DNA of 64,000 bases, from the NCBI RefSeq assembly GCF_009659535.1, contig NZ_VJZZ01000020.1, positions 1 through 64,000 of the forward strand. Direction: 5' to 3'. Both the position numbers and the translations under genes were made by a program. The stretch is from Aggregicoccus sp. 17bor-14 (GTDB taxonomy: Bacteria > Myxococcota > Myxococcia > Myxococcales > Myxococcaceae). Position 1 is the stretch's first letter. Each line of letters opens with the position of its first letter. The notes under the pieces were generated by a model. It was not told the DNA's origin, did no database searches, and saw only the letters and a list, made by a program, of their open reading frames with translations. Positions 30,283 to 39,008 of this stretch are shown one piece after another.

Positions 30283-31176
30283 ATGAGCCTGCTCGAAGCC
30301 ATCGTCCTGGGCCTGGTCCAGGGCCTCACCGAGTTCCTCCCCATCAGCTCCACCGCGCACCTGCGCATCGTGCCGGAGCTGCTCGGCTGGCAGGACCCGG
30401 GCGCCGCGTACTCGGCCATCATCCAGCTGGGGACGGTGGCGGCGGTGCTGCTCTACTTCCGCAAGGACCTCGTCGCGCTGGTGGGCGCCTTCGTGCGGGG
30501 CCTCGTGCAGCGCCAGCCCTTCGGCACGCTGGAGGCGCGGCTCGCGTGGTTCGTGGGCGTGGGCACCCTCCCCATCGCCGTGCTGGGGCTCCTCTTCAAG
30601 CCCTTCATCGAGAGCTCCCTGCGCTCGCTGTACATCATCTCCGCGAGCCTCATCCTGCTCGCGCTGGTGCTCGCGTGGGTGGAGGCGCGCGCGAGCCACC
30701 GGCGCACGCTCGCGGACATGACCTGGAAGGACGGCATCCTCATCGGCCTCTGGCAGGCGCTGGCGCTGGTGCCGGGCAGCAGCCGCTCGGGCACCACGAT
30801 GACGGGCGGCCTGGGGCTGGGCCTGCGCCGCGAGGACGCCGCGCGCTACTCCTTCCTCCTCTCCATCCCGGCCACCACGCTCGCAGGCGTGTTCGAGCTC
30901 AAGCACCTGGTGCAGGCCGCGAGCCGCCCCTCCACCGCGGCGCTGGTGGTGGGCACGCTGGTGGCGTTCGCGAGCGGGTGGGCCTCCATCGCGGGGCTGC
31001 TCGCGTACCTGCGCACGCGCACCATGCGCGTCTTCATCGTGTACCGCATCGCGCTGGGGCTGCTGCTGCTGGTGCTGCTGGGCACGGGCTTCCTGCGCCC
31101 GCTCTCGGGCGTGGAGAACCTCGACGTGCCCTCGAAGCCGCTCAAGCCGCCGGTGGAGAAGCAGGTCACCGACTAG
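30283..31176 (+). CDS. uppP: Undecaprenyl-diphosphatase (UppP/BacA)
   Basis: A 297-residue polytopic membrane enzyme that dephosphorylates undecaprenyl pyrophosphate, recycling the carrier for peptidoglycan and other envelope polymers. The N-terminal motif is LVQGLTEFLPISSTAHL (about residues 10-28), and the second motif LALVPGSSRSGTTMTGGLGLG is near 160-180; the Glu, Ser and Arg catalytic residues are all present. The ATG at 30283 matches the usual N-terminus; the G-rich tract upstream is a poor ribosome site. The Nudix gene starts 14 bp after its stop, so the two may be cotranscribed. Confidence 0.95.
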   Translation: MSLLEAIVLGLVQGLTEFLPISSTAHLRIVPELLGWQDPGAAYSAIIQLGTVAAVLLYFRKDLVALVGAFVRGLVQRQPFGTLEARLAWFVGVGTLPIAVLGLLFKPFIESSLRSLYIISASLILLALVLAWVEARASHRRTLADMTWKDGILIGLWQALALVPGSSRSGTTMTGGLGLGLRREDAARYSFLLSIPATTLAGVFELKHLVQAASRPSTAALVVGTLVAFASGWASIAGLLAYLRTRTMRVFIVYRIALGLLLLVLLGTGFLRPLSGVENLDVPSKPLKPPVEKQVTD

Positions 31177-31190
31177 GGACCGCGCGCGCT

Positions 31191-31793
31191 GTGGAACACT
31201 TCGACTCCCATCCCTTCTTCGACGCGCTCTCGCAGCGGCTGCACTCCCGCCCCACGCGCCGGGTGAACCTGCCCGGTCTCACGCTGCGCGAGAGCGCGGT
31301 GCTGGTGCCGCTGCACGCGCGCGGCGGCCGGCCTCACGTCGTCTTCACGCAGCGCCCCACGCACCTGCGCACCCACGCCGGGCAGTTCGCCTTTCCCGGC
31401 GGCACCCGCGACCCCTCGGACGCGAGCCCCGAGGCCACCGCCCTGCGCGAGGCGCACGAGGAGCTGGGCATCCCGCCCGAGGGCGTGCGGGTGCTGGGCG
31501 CGCTGGACGAGGTGTCCACGCTCACCGAGTTCCGCATCCAGCCGGTGGTGGGCGTCATCGCGCCCGACCTGGTGTACGTGCCCAGCGCGCACGAGGTGGC
31601 GCTCATCCTCGAGCTGCCGCTCGCGCACTTCCTGGACCCCGCGGTGCGCCGCACCGAGCTGCGCTCGGCGCACGGGCGCACCTACGAGGTGGACTTCTAC
31701 TCCTACGGCGAGCACGTCATCTGGGGCGCGACCGCGCGCATCCTGCGCAACCTGCTCGCGGCGGCCGACGGCCTGCCCGGGCTCGCGCGCTAG
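31191..31793 (+). CDS. Nudix hydrolase, coenzyme A pyrophosphatase type
   Basis: A 200-residue Nudix protein with the CoA-pyrophosphatase (NudL/YeaB) signature: TQRPTHLRTHAGQFAFPGG directly before the Nudix box GGTRDPSDASPEATALREAHEELG (about 75-98), with REAHEELG supplying the metal-binding Glu residues. The family cleaves CoA to phosphopantetheine and 3',5'-ADP; specificity is inferred from the pre-Nudix LRTHAGQ motif. The start is a GTG at 31191, with AGGGA upstream. Its TAG stop shares the palindrome CTAG with the stop of the convergent next gene, a 4-bp overlap. Confidence 0.9.
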   Translation: MEHFDSHPFFDALSQRLHSRPTRRVNLPGLTLRESAVLVPLHARGGRPHVVFTQRPTHLRTHAGQFAFPGGTRDPSDASPEATALREAHEELGIPPEGVRVLGALDEVSTLTEFRIQPVVGVIAPDLVYVPSAHEVALILELPLAHFLDPAVRRTELRSAHGRTYEVDFYSYGEHVIWGATARILRNLLAAADGLPGLAR

Positions 31794-32062
31794 CGGCGGT
31801 GGTCCCGGCCCATCGCGGAGCCGATGAGCAGCAGCACGAAGGCGCCGATGACTGCGCCCACGAAGCCGCTGGGCTCGAAGCCGCGGTCCAGCATGCGCAG
31901 GGTGCCCCCGCGCAGCAGCGAGGCGATCACCCCGCCCACGAAGGACCCCGCGATGCCCAGCAGGGTGGTGGCGATGAAGCCGAGCCCCTGCCTGCCCGGC
32001 ATGAGGGCACGCGCGATGAGTCCCGCGAAAAAGCCGAAAACCACCCACCCACACAGCCCCAT
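31790..32062 (-). CDS. GlsB/YeaQ/YmgE family small membrane protein
   Basis: A 90-residue protein with three hydrophobic segments (about 5-20, 30-50 and 65-82) and the family pattern GFFAGLIARALMPGRQGLGFIATTLLGIAGSFVGG. These transglycosylase-associated-family proteins are linked to stress response in the inner membrane; their mechanism is unknown. The ATG at 32062 has GGAGGAG seven bases upstream. It converges on the Nudix gene, their TAG stops overlapping in one CTAG. Confidence 0.88.
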   Translation of the reverse strand: MGLCGWVVFGFFAGLIARALMPGRQGLGFIATTLLGIAGSFVGGVIASLLRGGTLRMLDRGFEPSGFVGAVIGAFVLLLIGSAMGRDHRR

Positions 32063-32224
32063 GAGGTCTCCTCCGTCGAGCGGGGCAGTCTAGCCCCACC
32101 GTGGCGAAATACGGCGCGGGACGTTCACCTTTGCAAGGCCGCACTGCCACCCGGGGCGAGGGGTGCGCAGGTTGCCAGGGCAGGCTGCAGTGGCCCTGGC
32201 CCGGGCCCCCGGACAGGAAGAAAC

Positions 32225-33097
32225 GTGCTCCCACCCCCAGCGACCGAGCTGACAGACCCCGCCGAGCCGACCCGCCGCACCGACAGTGTGCCGGGCCTCA
32301 CCATCGCGACCTTCAACCTTCGGCTCAACCTGGACGAGTGGGAGCGGCGCGCCCCGCTCGCCGTGGAGCAGCTCGCGCGCGTGCACCCGCACTTCATCGC
32401 GCTGCAGGAGGTCTGGCTGCCCATCGCCCAGGCGCGCTGGCTCGCCGGTGAGCTCAACGCGCGGCTCGCGGCCCACGTGGAGCTGGGCGCCTACAGCACC
32501 TTCGAGGTCCCCAAGTGGGGCGAGGGAGGGGGCAAGGAGGCGGTCGCCGTGCTCTCCCGCCTGCCCGTGGTGGGCACGGGGCACGTGGAGATGCCCGGCG
32601 GGCGCGTCGCGGCGCTGGTGCGCGCCACCTGGCGCGGCAAGGGCGTGGAGGTGGTCAGCACGCACCTGCACCACGGCCCGGTGGAGGTGGCGGACGGCAT
32701 GCGCCGCTCCCAGCTGCGCACCCTCTTCGGCTGGCTGGACAAGCGGCTCGAGGAGCCCCACTCGCAGGCGGACGTGCCGGCGGTGACGGTGCTCACCGGG
32801 GACTTCAACACCACGCCGGACTCGGCGGCCATCGCTCTGCTGCGCAGCCGCTACCAGTCCGCCTACCTCACGGCCAACGGGCGCGAGCCCGAGTGGACCT
32901 ACGGCACCGCCATCGCCATGCGCAACGACATGGCGCACCACGGCCGCACCTTCCGCAGCACGCTGGACTACATCTTCGTCACCCCGGGCGTGCCGGTGCG
33001 CAGCGCGCGCATCATCTGCAACGAGCCGCACCCCGAGGACCCGGACCTCACGCCCTCGGATCACCTGGGCGTGATGGCCGAGCTCGTCGTCCCCTGA
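32225..33097 (+). CDS. Endonuclease/exonuclease/phosphatase (EEP) family hydrolase
   Basis: A 290-residue EEP-fold enzyme. Catalytic motifs appear in order: IATFNLRLN, FIALQEVW (metal-binding Glu, about 60), STHLHHGP (about 144), LTGDFNTTPDS (about 185-195), STLDYIFV and the terminal PSDHLGVMAEL with the catalytic Asp-His. The fold covers DNA repair nucleases, phosphodiesterases and sphingomyelinases; the substrate is not clear. There is no signal peptide. The GTG at 32225 has AGGAAG close upstream; an internal GTG at 32287 is an alternative. Its last 37 bases overlap the 3' end of the convergent lnt gene. Confidence 0.85.
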   Translation: MLPPPATELTDPAEPTRRTDSVPGLTIATFNLRLNLDEWERRAPLAVEQLARVHPHFIALQEVWLPIAQARWLAGELNARLAAHVELGAYSTFEVPKWGEGGGKEAVAVLSRLPVVGTGHVEMPGGRVAALVRATWRGKGVEVVSTHLHHGPVEVADGMRRSQLRTLFGWLDKRLEEPHSQADVPAVTVLTGDFNTTPDSAAIALLRSRYQSAYLTANGREPEWTYGTAIAMRNDMAHHGRTFRSTLDYIFVTPGVPVRSARIICNEPHPEDPDLTPSDHLGVMAELVVP

Positions 33098-34674
33098 GCC
33101 GGGTGCTCCGAGGAGAGGCCCGGGGTGAGGGCCAGACGCAACCGGGTTGCAACGAGCAGCCCGAGTGCGAGGAGCGCCGCGCTGCCCACCCAGTCCCCCC
33201 ACGCCGCCGCGAGCGCAGGGGCGAGCGGCCCGGGGCGCAGCTGCGCCCCCAGCGCCTGCACGCGCTCCGGCTCGGCCTCGCGCACGATGCGCCCCAGTGG
33301 GTCGATCTCCGCCGACACCCCGGAGGGCGTGGCGCGCACCTGCGGCAGCCGCGTCTCGATGGAGCGGAAGGCGGAGACCACGAGGTGCTGGCGCGCGCCG
33401 AGGCCGCCGGCGAACCACGCGTCGTTGGCGAGCGTGACGAGCAGGTCCGCGCCCGCCCGCGCCCCCTCCGCCGCGAGCCCCGGCTCCGCGGCGTCGAAGC
33501 AGATGAGCGGCGCGAGCCGCAGCGTGCGCCGCCCCGGGCGCTCGAGCGTGAGCAGCTGCAGCCCCGGCCCCGGAGACCAGGTGCCGAGCCACGGGGCCCA
33601 CGCGCGCAGCGCGGGTGAGTCCAGCCACGCGGGCACGTACTCGGAGAGGGGGAAGGGGTGCACCTTGCGGTAGCCCTGCGCGGGGGCTGCCTCCTGCGCG
33701 GAGAGCAGCACTGCGGCGTTGTACTCGCGCCCCGCCTCCCACGCGTAGGTGCCGAAGAGCAGCGGCACGCCGGTGTCGTGGGCGAAGGCGCGCAGCTCCG
33801 CGTCCAGCTCCGCCCCGGCCTCGCTGCGCGGGCTTCCGAAGGTGGTGGGGTACACCGTCTCCGGCCACACGAGCAGCTCGGGCGGCGCGGGCGCCTGCAG
33901 CAGCGCGCGCGACAGCGCGTAGTGCGTGTCGAGCACGGTGCGCACCGCGCCGTAGGTGCCCTCTGCCTCGGCGAGCTCGGCGTAGCGGGTGAGGTTCGCC
34001 TGCACCAGCCCCACCCGCAGCCCGGGCTCGCCGCCGTCACGCGCACGCGCCACCTGCTCGAGCGTGCCCAGCCTCCAGGTTCCGTAGAGCGCCGCGAGCC
34101 CGAGCGGCGCCGCGAGCGCGAGGGCGCGGCGCCAGGCTCGCGCGTGCGCGAGGGCCCACAGCGCCTCGTTGCACAGCAGCAGCGCGAGCGTGAGGCCGCG
34201 CACGCCCGCCACGTCCGCGGCCTGGCGCAGGCCTTCCGCGGGGTAGAGGCCGTAGCCCAGGCTCGCGTCCAGCAGCCGCGGCGCCGCCCACTCCACCCCC
34301 ACGTACGCGAGCGCGCCGCCGAGCGCCGCGAGCCCCGCGCCCGTCCGCCGCAGCCCCGTGCGCGCGAGCGCGAGCGCGAGGAACTGCGGCTGCAGCAGCG
34401 GTGCCGTGAGCGCGAGCAGCGCGAAGGCGCCCCACGCAGAGACGCCCACGTAGCGCTGCACCGCGAGCGGGAACCAACCCAGCGCCCCCAGCGCGAAGCC
34501 CACCGCCTGCGCCGCGCCCAGCAGGCACGCGGTGCGCAGCGCCCGCGTGCGCTCGAGCGCGGCGAGGAAGGGGACGAGGCACACGGGCCCGAGCAGCCAG
34601 GAGGGGCCCTGCAGCCGGGCGTAGCCCGCGAGCAGCGCGCTGGAGAGCAGCAGCAGGAGGGCCGTGCGCTTCAC
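33061..34674 (-). CDS. lnt: Apolipoprotein N-acyltransferase
   Basis: A 537-residue inner-membrane enzyme that adds the third acyl chain to lipoproteins. Six or more hydrophobic helices fill residues 1-205; the nitrilase-like domain follows (about 222-490), with the catalytic Glu in LLVWPETVYP, the Lys in YRKVHPFPLSEYVP and the Cys in LAPLICFDA (about 391). A last helix is near 495-520. In the Escherichia coli enzyme the Cys is followed by Tyr-Glu, here by Phe-Asp, a conservative change in a region known to matter. The start is GTG at 34674, overlapping the upstream gene's stop as GTGA, so it is translationally coupled to it. Confidence 0.92.
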   Translation of the reverse strand: MKRTALLLLLSSALLAGYARLQGPSWLLGPVCLVPFLAALERTRALRTACLLGAAQAVGFALGALGWFPLAVQRYVGVSAWGAFALLALTAPLLQPQFLALALARTGLRRTGAGLAALGGALAYVGVEWAAPRLLDASLGYGLYPAEGLRQAADVAGVRGLTLALLLCNEALWALAHARAWRRALALAAPLGLAALYGTWRLGTLEQVARARDGGEPGLRVGLVQANLTRYAELAEAEGTYGAVRTVLDTHYALSRALLQAPAPPELLVWPETVYPTTFGSPRSEAGAELDAELRAFAHDTGVPLLFGTYAWEAGREYNAAVLLSAQEAAPAQGYRKVHPFPLSEYVPAWLDSPALRAWAPWLGTWSPGPGLQLLTLERPGRRTLRLAPLICFDAAEPGLAAEGARAGADLLVTLANDAWFAGGLGARQHLVVSAFRSIETRLPQVRATPSGVSAEIDPLGRIVREAEPERVQALGAQLRPGPLAPALAAAWGDWVGSAALLALGLLVATRLRLALTPGLSSEHPAQGTTSSAITPR

Positions 34675-35285
34675 CCGTCCTGCCCTTCGCCCGGCTCGGG
34701 GACCCGCTCGGGCAGGGGCTCGGGCACGGTGAGGACCTCGAGCGGCAGGCCCGGCGGAGCGAGCTCCGGCGGCACCAGGCCGTCCGGCGGAATGGCCACG
34801 GGGCGTCCCTGCGCATCCGTGGGGTGCGCGTCCGGGTGGAACATCAGCACCGCGGGCAGCTGCCGGCCGTCGTCCAGCGTCTGGTAGTGGCGCACGTAGC
34901 CCGGCGGCAGCGCGAAGCCCTCGGGCACCACCAGCCCGCGCTTGATGGGCTTGGTGCCCGGGGGATTGAAGACGGAGATGCCCTGGGGCTCCTCACCGGC
35001 CATCGCGCGCTCCTCCTGCGCCTTCGCGAGCTGGGCTGCCGCGAGCTGCACCTCCGCCTGCCGCGCCGTGGGCGGCCGCGGCGGGTGGGCCCGCGCGGGG
35101 GGCTCCGGGGCCGGCGCGCGGGCCGCCGGCGCGGGCTCCTGCGGGGCCTGGGGCGCGGGCGCGAGCGCATCCAGCAAGGGGGGCAGGGCGAGCATCAGCA
35201 GCGCGGCGAGCGCGAGCAGCCCCAGCCACAGCGCGCGCTCCAGCCCGCGGCGCTCCCTGCTGCCCTCCTGCTGCACTCGCGCCAC
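34671..35285 (-). CDS. Hypothetical membrane-anchored Pro/Ala-rich protein
   Basis: A 204-residue protein with a single N-terminal membrane helix (Leu/Ala-rich, about residues 18-40) after a short basic segment, then a Pro/Ala-rich linker, a short helix rich in Ala, Gln and Glu, and a C-terminal region with FNPPGTKPIKRGLVVPEGFALPPGYVRHYQTLDDGRQLPAVLMF. I prefer the GTG at 35285, which has GGAGG seven bases upstream; a GTG at 35294 would place that site on top of the start. It is coupled to lnt by a 4-bp overlap, suggesting an envelope role. Family not recognised. Confidence 0.7.
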   Translation of the reverse strand: MARVQQEGSRERRGLERALWLGLLALAALLMLALPPLLDALAPAPQAPQEPAPAARAPAPEPPARAHPPRPPTARQAEVQLAAAQLAKAQEERAMAGEEPQGISVFNPPGTKPIKRGLVVPEGFALPPGYVRHYQTLDDGRQLPAVLMFHPDAHPTDAQGRPVAIPPDGLVPPELAPPGLPLEVLTVPEPLPERVPEPGEGQDG

Positions 35286-35361
35286 GGGGAGCACCTCCAG
35301 GGCTCGGATGCTATGAAGTCTCCACCGGCGAGGGCAAAGCGCGCCGGCGGACGGGAGTCAC

Positions 35362-36219
35362 ATGCCCGAAAGTCGCGAGGCCGTGGCAGCAGCGCAGGTG
35401 GTGGCCTGGCCGCGGGGCCTGCGCTGGGTGGCAGCCCTGCTGGTGGCGCTGGCGGGCGCGAGCGTGGCGCAGCTGGGCGTGCGGGTGCTGCTCGATGCGG
35501 TGGACGGCGGCGCGCGCGCTTCTCCGCGCGCCGTGGTGGGCGGGGTGCTGGGCGGCGTGCTCCTGCCGCTCGCGCTCGTGGCCGCCCTGCGCTGGCTCTT
35601 CGCCGCGCGGCTGCTGCTCGAGGAGGGGCGGGTGCGGCTCGCCTCGCGCTTCGTGCGCCTGGAGGTGCCCCCGGGGGCGCAGGTGCTCGCGCACCCGTGG
35701 CTCCTGCCCCTGCCCTCGCCCGGCGAGTGGTGGGAGCTGGGCCCGGGGGAGCGGCTCGCGCGCGAGCTGGAGGGGGGAGCGCCCGGGGCGCTGGGCGCGG
35801 TGGCGGCGCCCGGAGGCCACGCGGCGCGCGCTGCCCGCGCCTTCGCCGAGGCGCGCCGGCGCCTGCACCGCTCGGGCCCACTCGCGCTCGCGCTGAAGTA
35901 CGGGCTGTTCCCGCTGCTGCTCGGCGCGGTGCTCCTGCGCTCCTACCAGCACATCACCTTCGGGGCGTGGAACGGCGAGTACCAGCTCTTCGGCCTGCGC
36001 GCCTGGCTCGCCTCCGCGGCGCTCTACTGGGGCGGCACGCTGGTGTACCTGGTGGTGCTGGCGGGCACGCTGCGGGTGGCCGCCGAGCTGGTGTGCCTCT
36101 CGGCGGCCTGGGCGCTTCCCGCGAGCGCGCGGCCGGTGCGCTGGGCGGCGGAGTGGCTGGGACGCCTCGCCTACTTCGCGGGCGTCCCGGCGCTGCTCGC
36201 GCTGCGCTTCCTCGTCTGA
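35362..36219 (+). CDS. Hypothetical multi-pass membrane protein
   Basis: A 285-residue protein with about five hydrophobic helices: about residues 20-45, 58-82, 175-193, 213-245 and 265-285. Between the second and third is a cytosolic or periplasmic domain of about 90 residues with VRLASRFVRLEVPPGAQVLAHPWLLPLPSPGEWWELGPGERL. The ATG at 35362 has GGGAG upstream. It is divergent from the lnt-linked gene and convergent with an SGNH hydrolase gene. Family not recognised. Confidence 0.75.
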   Translation: MPESREAVAAAQVVAWPRGLRWVAALLVALAGASVAQLGVRVLLDAVDGGARASPRAVVGGVLGGVLLPLALVAALRWLFAARLLLEEGRVRLASRFVRLEVPPGAQVLAHPWLLPLPSPGEWWELGPGERLARELEGGAPGALGAVAAPGGHAARAARAFAEARRRLHRSGPLALALKYGLFPLLLGAVLLRSYQHITFGAWNGEYQLFGLRAWLASAALYWGGTLVYLVVLAGTLRVAAELVCLSAAWALPASARPVRWAAEWLGRLAYFAGVPALLALRFLV

Positions 36220-36237
36220 TGCCCTGCGGCTGAGGGC

Positions 36238-37323
36238 CTACGGCGTCGCGGGGTCGAAGAGCGAGCTCGCCCAGCCCATGCGCTCGTGGCCGCGGGTGTT
36301 CCACTGCGGGTTCTTCCCGCCCACCACCGTGCTGTCCGCGAAGTCGGGCGCGCCGGAGCCCGAGCCGCTGCCGGTGAAGATGCTCACCCCGATGGTGCCG
36401 CCGTAGAAGGTGGGGTGCGTGTCGTCCGACTGCAGGTAGTCGAAGCTGGTGCTCGCGTTGGCGAAGTGCGTGTTCGCATCGCGCACGGTGGAGCGCAGCG
36501 CCACGGTGACGCGCTGCACGTACGCGTCCTCCGTCTCACCCGAGTGGTAGCGCAGCGCGTCCGAGTCCACCTGGCCGTCGCCGTTGCTGTCGTAGTCGGC
36601 GCCCATCCACTCGGCGAACATGTCCGCGCACTTGAAGCCGTAGCGCTCGGCGAGGTTGCAGGTGCGCCAGTTGCTGCGCGCGATGTAGGGCATGAACTTC
36701 TGCTGCTTGTTCACGCTGGCGCCGCTCGCGTCCTTGCAGGCGAGCGTGGTGTTGTCCGCCGCGTAGCCCGGGTAGTACAGGTTCATCACCACCTTCACCT
36801 TCGCCGTGGTGGCGTAGGTGTTGATGGCCTGCATCGCCCGCTCGGTGTAGCTCGCGCAGTTGGCCAGCGCCGTGTCCAGCACCGCGAAGTTGCAGGTGCC
36901 GCTCTGGCCGTTCAGGTTGCTGCGCGCCTGCAGGTAGTCGTTGCCGCACATCTCGAACTGCACCACGCGCGTGCTGGTGGCCTGCATGTACGAGCGCTCG
37001 GCGACGATCTTGTTGTTGTAGATGTCGTCCGCCTTCGCCCCGCTCTTGGTGCGGCGGATGACCTCGATGTTCGCGTTCCACTTCTGCGCGAGGTACTCGC
37101 CGTCCACCAGCGGCCCCGCGCGCTTGGCCACGCTGCTGAGGCTGCCGGTGTAGCCGGCGTAGATGGAGTCGCCGTACGCCACCACGCGGTACTTCTGCGT
37201 GGCGCCCGTGCGGTTGATGGTCCAGGACGTGTTCTGGGTGAGGGTGTTCGCGGACGCAGCGGTGGGCAGCAACAGCGCAACAAGTGCCAGACCGCTCAGG
37301 GCGGATACCAGGCAACGGAGCAT
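36238..37323 (-). CDS. Secreted SGNH/GDSL-type hydrolase
   Basis: A 361-residue secreted esterase-like enzyme. A signal peptide (Leu/Ala-rich, cleavage after ASA near residue 25) precedes block I VVAYGDSIYAG with the nucleophile Ser, block III MCGNDYL with the oxyanion Asn, and block V SDDTHPTFYGG with the catalytic Asp and His. Five or so Cys suggest disulfides in the mature protein. Short Gly/Ser linker GSGSGSG lies near the C-terminus. The ATG at 37323 has GGAGG upstream. Probably an extracellular esterase or deacetylase; the substrate is unknown. Confidence 0.87.
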   Translation of the reverse strand: MLRCLVSALSGLALVALLLPTAASANTLTQNTSWTINRTGATQKYRVVAYGDSIYAGYTGSLSSVAKRAGPLVDGEYLAQKWNANIEVIRRTKSGAKADDIYNNKIVAERSYMQATSTRVVQFEMCGNDYLQARSNLNGQSGTCNFAVLDTALANCASYTERAMQAINTYATTAKVKVVMNLYYPGYAADNTTLACKDASGASVNKQQKFMPYIARSNWRTCNLAERYGFKCADMFAEWMGADYDSNGDGQVDSDALRYHSGETEDAYVQRVTVALRSTVRDANTHFANASTSFDYLQSDDTHPTFYGGTIGVSIFTGSGSGSGAPDFADSTVVGGKNPQWNTRGHERMGWASSLFDPATP

Positions 37324-37513
37324 GACGCCTCCAGGGGACTGCGGGGGAGGCGGCAAGGCTAGCGGCGCCCGCACGGGTGATTGACAGGGGAGTCAGCCGC
37401 GCGCGGTCGCTACTGCACATTGACGCACTGCGACTCTGTTCGCCCGCATACGTGGGGCACGGGTCCCAGAGTGCCCCAGATGCAACCCGATTGCATCAAG
37501 CCCCGCCCCGGCT

Positions 37514-38080
37514 TCAGGGCTGCGCCGGAAGCGAGTACTCGAAGCGGTAGCGGTGCGCGCCCTGCTCGATCTGGATCTCCATCCGGCCGCTCAGCCCGGT
37601 GAGCTCCCCGGTGCCCGAGTCGGGCACCACGGTGATGGTGAGCTGCGGCGCGCCCCGGTTCATCAGGCCGCTGTGCTGCAGGGCGAAGCTCCCCTTGCGG
37701 CCCGCGAGCGTGCCCGTCACACGCTCCAGCGCGACGTAGCCCGCCGAGCCCTCCACGTCCGAGCGCACCGCGAGCATCTGGCCCTGGCTCGTGGCCTCGA
37801 GCTCGCCGTGGAACTGCTTGTCCAGCCGCATCCGCCCCACGGCCGAGGCCTCGGTGCCGGGCTCGGGCGCCTGCGGGGTGAGTTTCACGTCGAAGGGGCC
37901 GCTGGCGTGCAGGGTCGGGGCTGCGGGCGTCGGGGAGGTGGTCATCGGGGACTCCGGTGTCGAGGGAGAGGCGTGACGGGCGTCGTGGGCGCAGCCCCCC
38001 AGCGCGAGGGCGCAGGCTGCCATGAGGAGGGCGCCGCGTCCTGGGCGCAGAGGCTGGTTCGGGGAGGCGGCTGGGTTCAT
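37514..38080 (-). CDS. DUF3224 domain lipoprotein
   Basis: A 188-residue lipoprotein. The signal sequence ends in the lipobox LGGC (Cys about 29), followed by a Thr/Pro-rich linker. The rest matches DUF3224: GPFDVKLTPQAPEPG, RMRLDKQFHGELEATSQGQML, GSAGYVALERVTGTLAGRKGSFALQHSG and a final beta-rich stretch. The domain is a beta barrel of unknown function. The ATG at 38080 has GGAG upstream. It is divergent, 97 bp away, from an AraC-type regulator, which is its likely controller. Confidence 0.87.
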   Translation of the reverse strand: MNPAASPNQPLRPGRGALLMAACALALGGCAHDARHASPSTPESPMTTSPTPAAPTLHASGPFDVKLTPQAPEPGTEASAVGRMRLDKQFHGELEATSQGQMLAVRSDVEGSAGYVALERVTGTLAGRKGSFALQHSGLMNRGAPQLTITVVPDSGTGELTGLSGRMEIQIEQGAHRYRFEYSLPAQP

Positions 38081-38177
38081 TGCGGGCTCCAGTGGGTTCG
38101 TCGGTGGAGCCAGCACCTCAGCGCGTCGCGCGCGCGATGGATTGCAAAAACGCGACGGGGCCGGACAATGCGGCCGG

Positions 38178-39008
38178 ATGAGCCGCCCCCGTCTCGATGC
38201 GCCCCGCGGGGTGCTGCAGCGCCCCGCCCCTCCGGGACGCGTGGTGCACGAGCGCTTTGCGCCCGCTCCCGCGCTCGAACCCTACGTGCAGCACTTCTGG
38301 ACCGTGCGCTGGGACCTGCGCGGCGAGCGCCCCGTGTGCGCCGAGACCCTGCCCCATCCCTGCGTGCACCTCGTCTTCGAGCGGGGCCGTGCGCAGGTCG
38401 CGGGCGTGCAGTCGCGACGCTTCCGCCGCGAGCTGCGCGGCCAGGACCGCGTCTTCGGGGTGAAGTTCCGCCCCGCGGCCTTCCAGCCACTGCTGCGCGC
38501 GCCCGTCTCCAGCCTCACGGACCGCACGGTGTCACTGCGCCAGGTGCTCGGTCCCTCGAGCGATGCGCTGCGCGAGGTCGTGCTCGCCGAGCCGGACGTG
38601 CGGGCGTGCGCGGCGCTCGTGCAAGACTTCCTGGCTCCGCGCCTGCCGCCGCTCTCTGCGCCGCTGCAGCTGCTGCGCGACCTGGTGGAGCGGCTCGCCG
38701 CGGACCCGAGTCTCGTCCGGGTGGAGCAGGTGGTGGAGCTCTCCGGGCTCTCGCTGCGGGCGCTGCAGCGCGGCTTTCGCGCCGCCGTCGGAGTCAGCCC
38801 CAAGTGGGTGCTCAAGCGCTACCGGCTGCACGAGGCCGCGGAGCAGCTCGCACGCACGCCCGCGCCCGAGCTCGCGGACCTCGCGCTGCAGCTCGGTTAC
38901 TTCGATCAGTCGCACTTCATCCGCGACTTCAAGGCGCTGGTGGGGCAGCCGCCCGGCGCCTACGCGGCCGCGGCGACCGCTGCGCGCCGCCTCCCGTCGG
39001 AGCGCTGA
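38178..39008 (+). CDS. AraC-family transcriptional regulator
   Basis: A 276-residue regulator. The N-terminal part has the DUF6597-like pattern LEPYVQHFWTVRWDL, LPHPCVHLVFERG and VFGVKFRPAAFQPLL; the C-terminal AraC domain has VEQVVELSGLSLRALQRGFRAAVGVSPKWVLKRYRLHEA and LADLALQLGYFDQSHFIRDFKALVGQPPGAY, two intact helix-turn-helix motifs. The ATG at 38178 follows a weak ribosome site. Divergent orientation makes the DUF3224 lipoprotein gene and itself the likely targets. The ligand is not known. Confidence 0.88.
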   Translation: MSRPRLDAPRGVLQRPAPPGRVVHERFAPAPALEPYVQHFWTVRWDLRGERPVCAETLPHPCVHLVFERGRAQVAGVQSRRFRRELRGQDRVFGVKFRPAAFQPLLRAPVSSLTDRTVSLRQVLGPSSDALREVVLAEPDVRACAALVQDFLAPRLPPLSAPLQLLRDLVERLAADPSLVRVEQVVELSGLSLRALQRGFRAAVGVSPKWVLKRYRLHEAAEQLARTPAPELADLALQLGYFDQSHFIRDFKALVGQPPGAYAAAATAARRLPSER

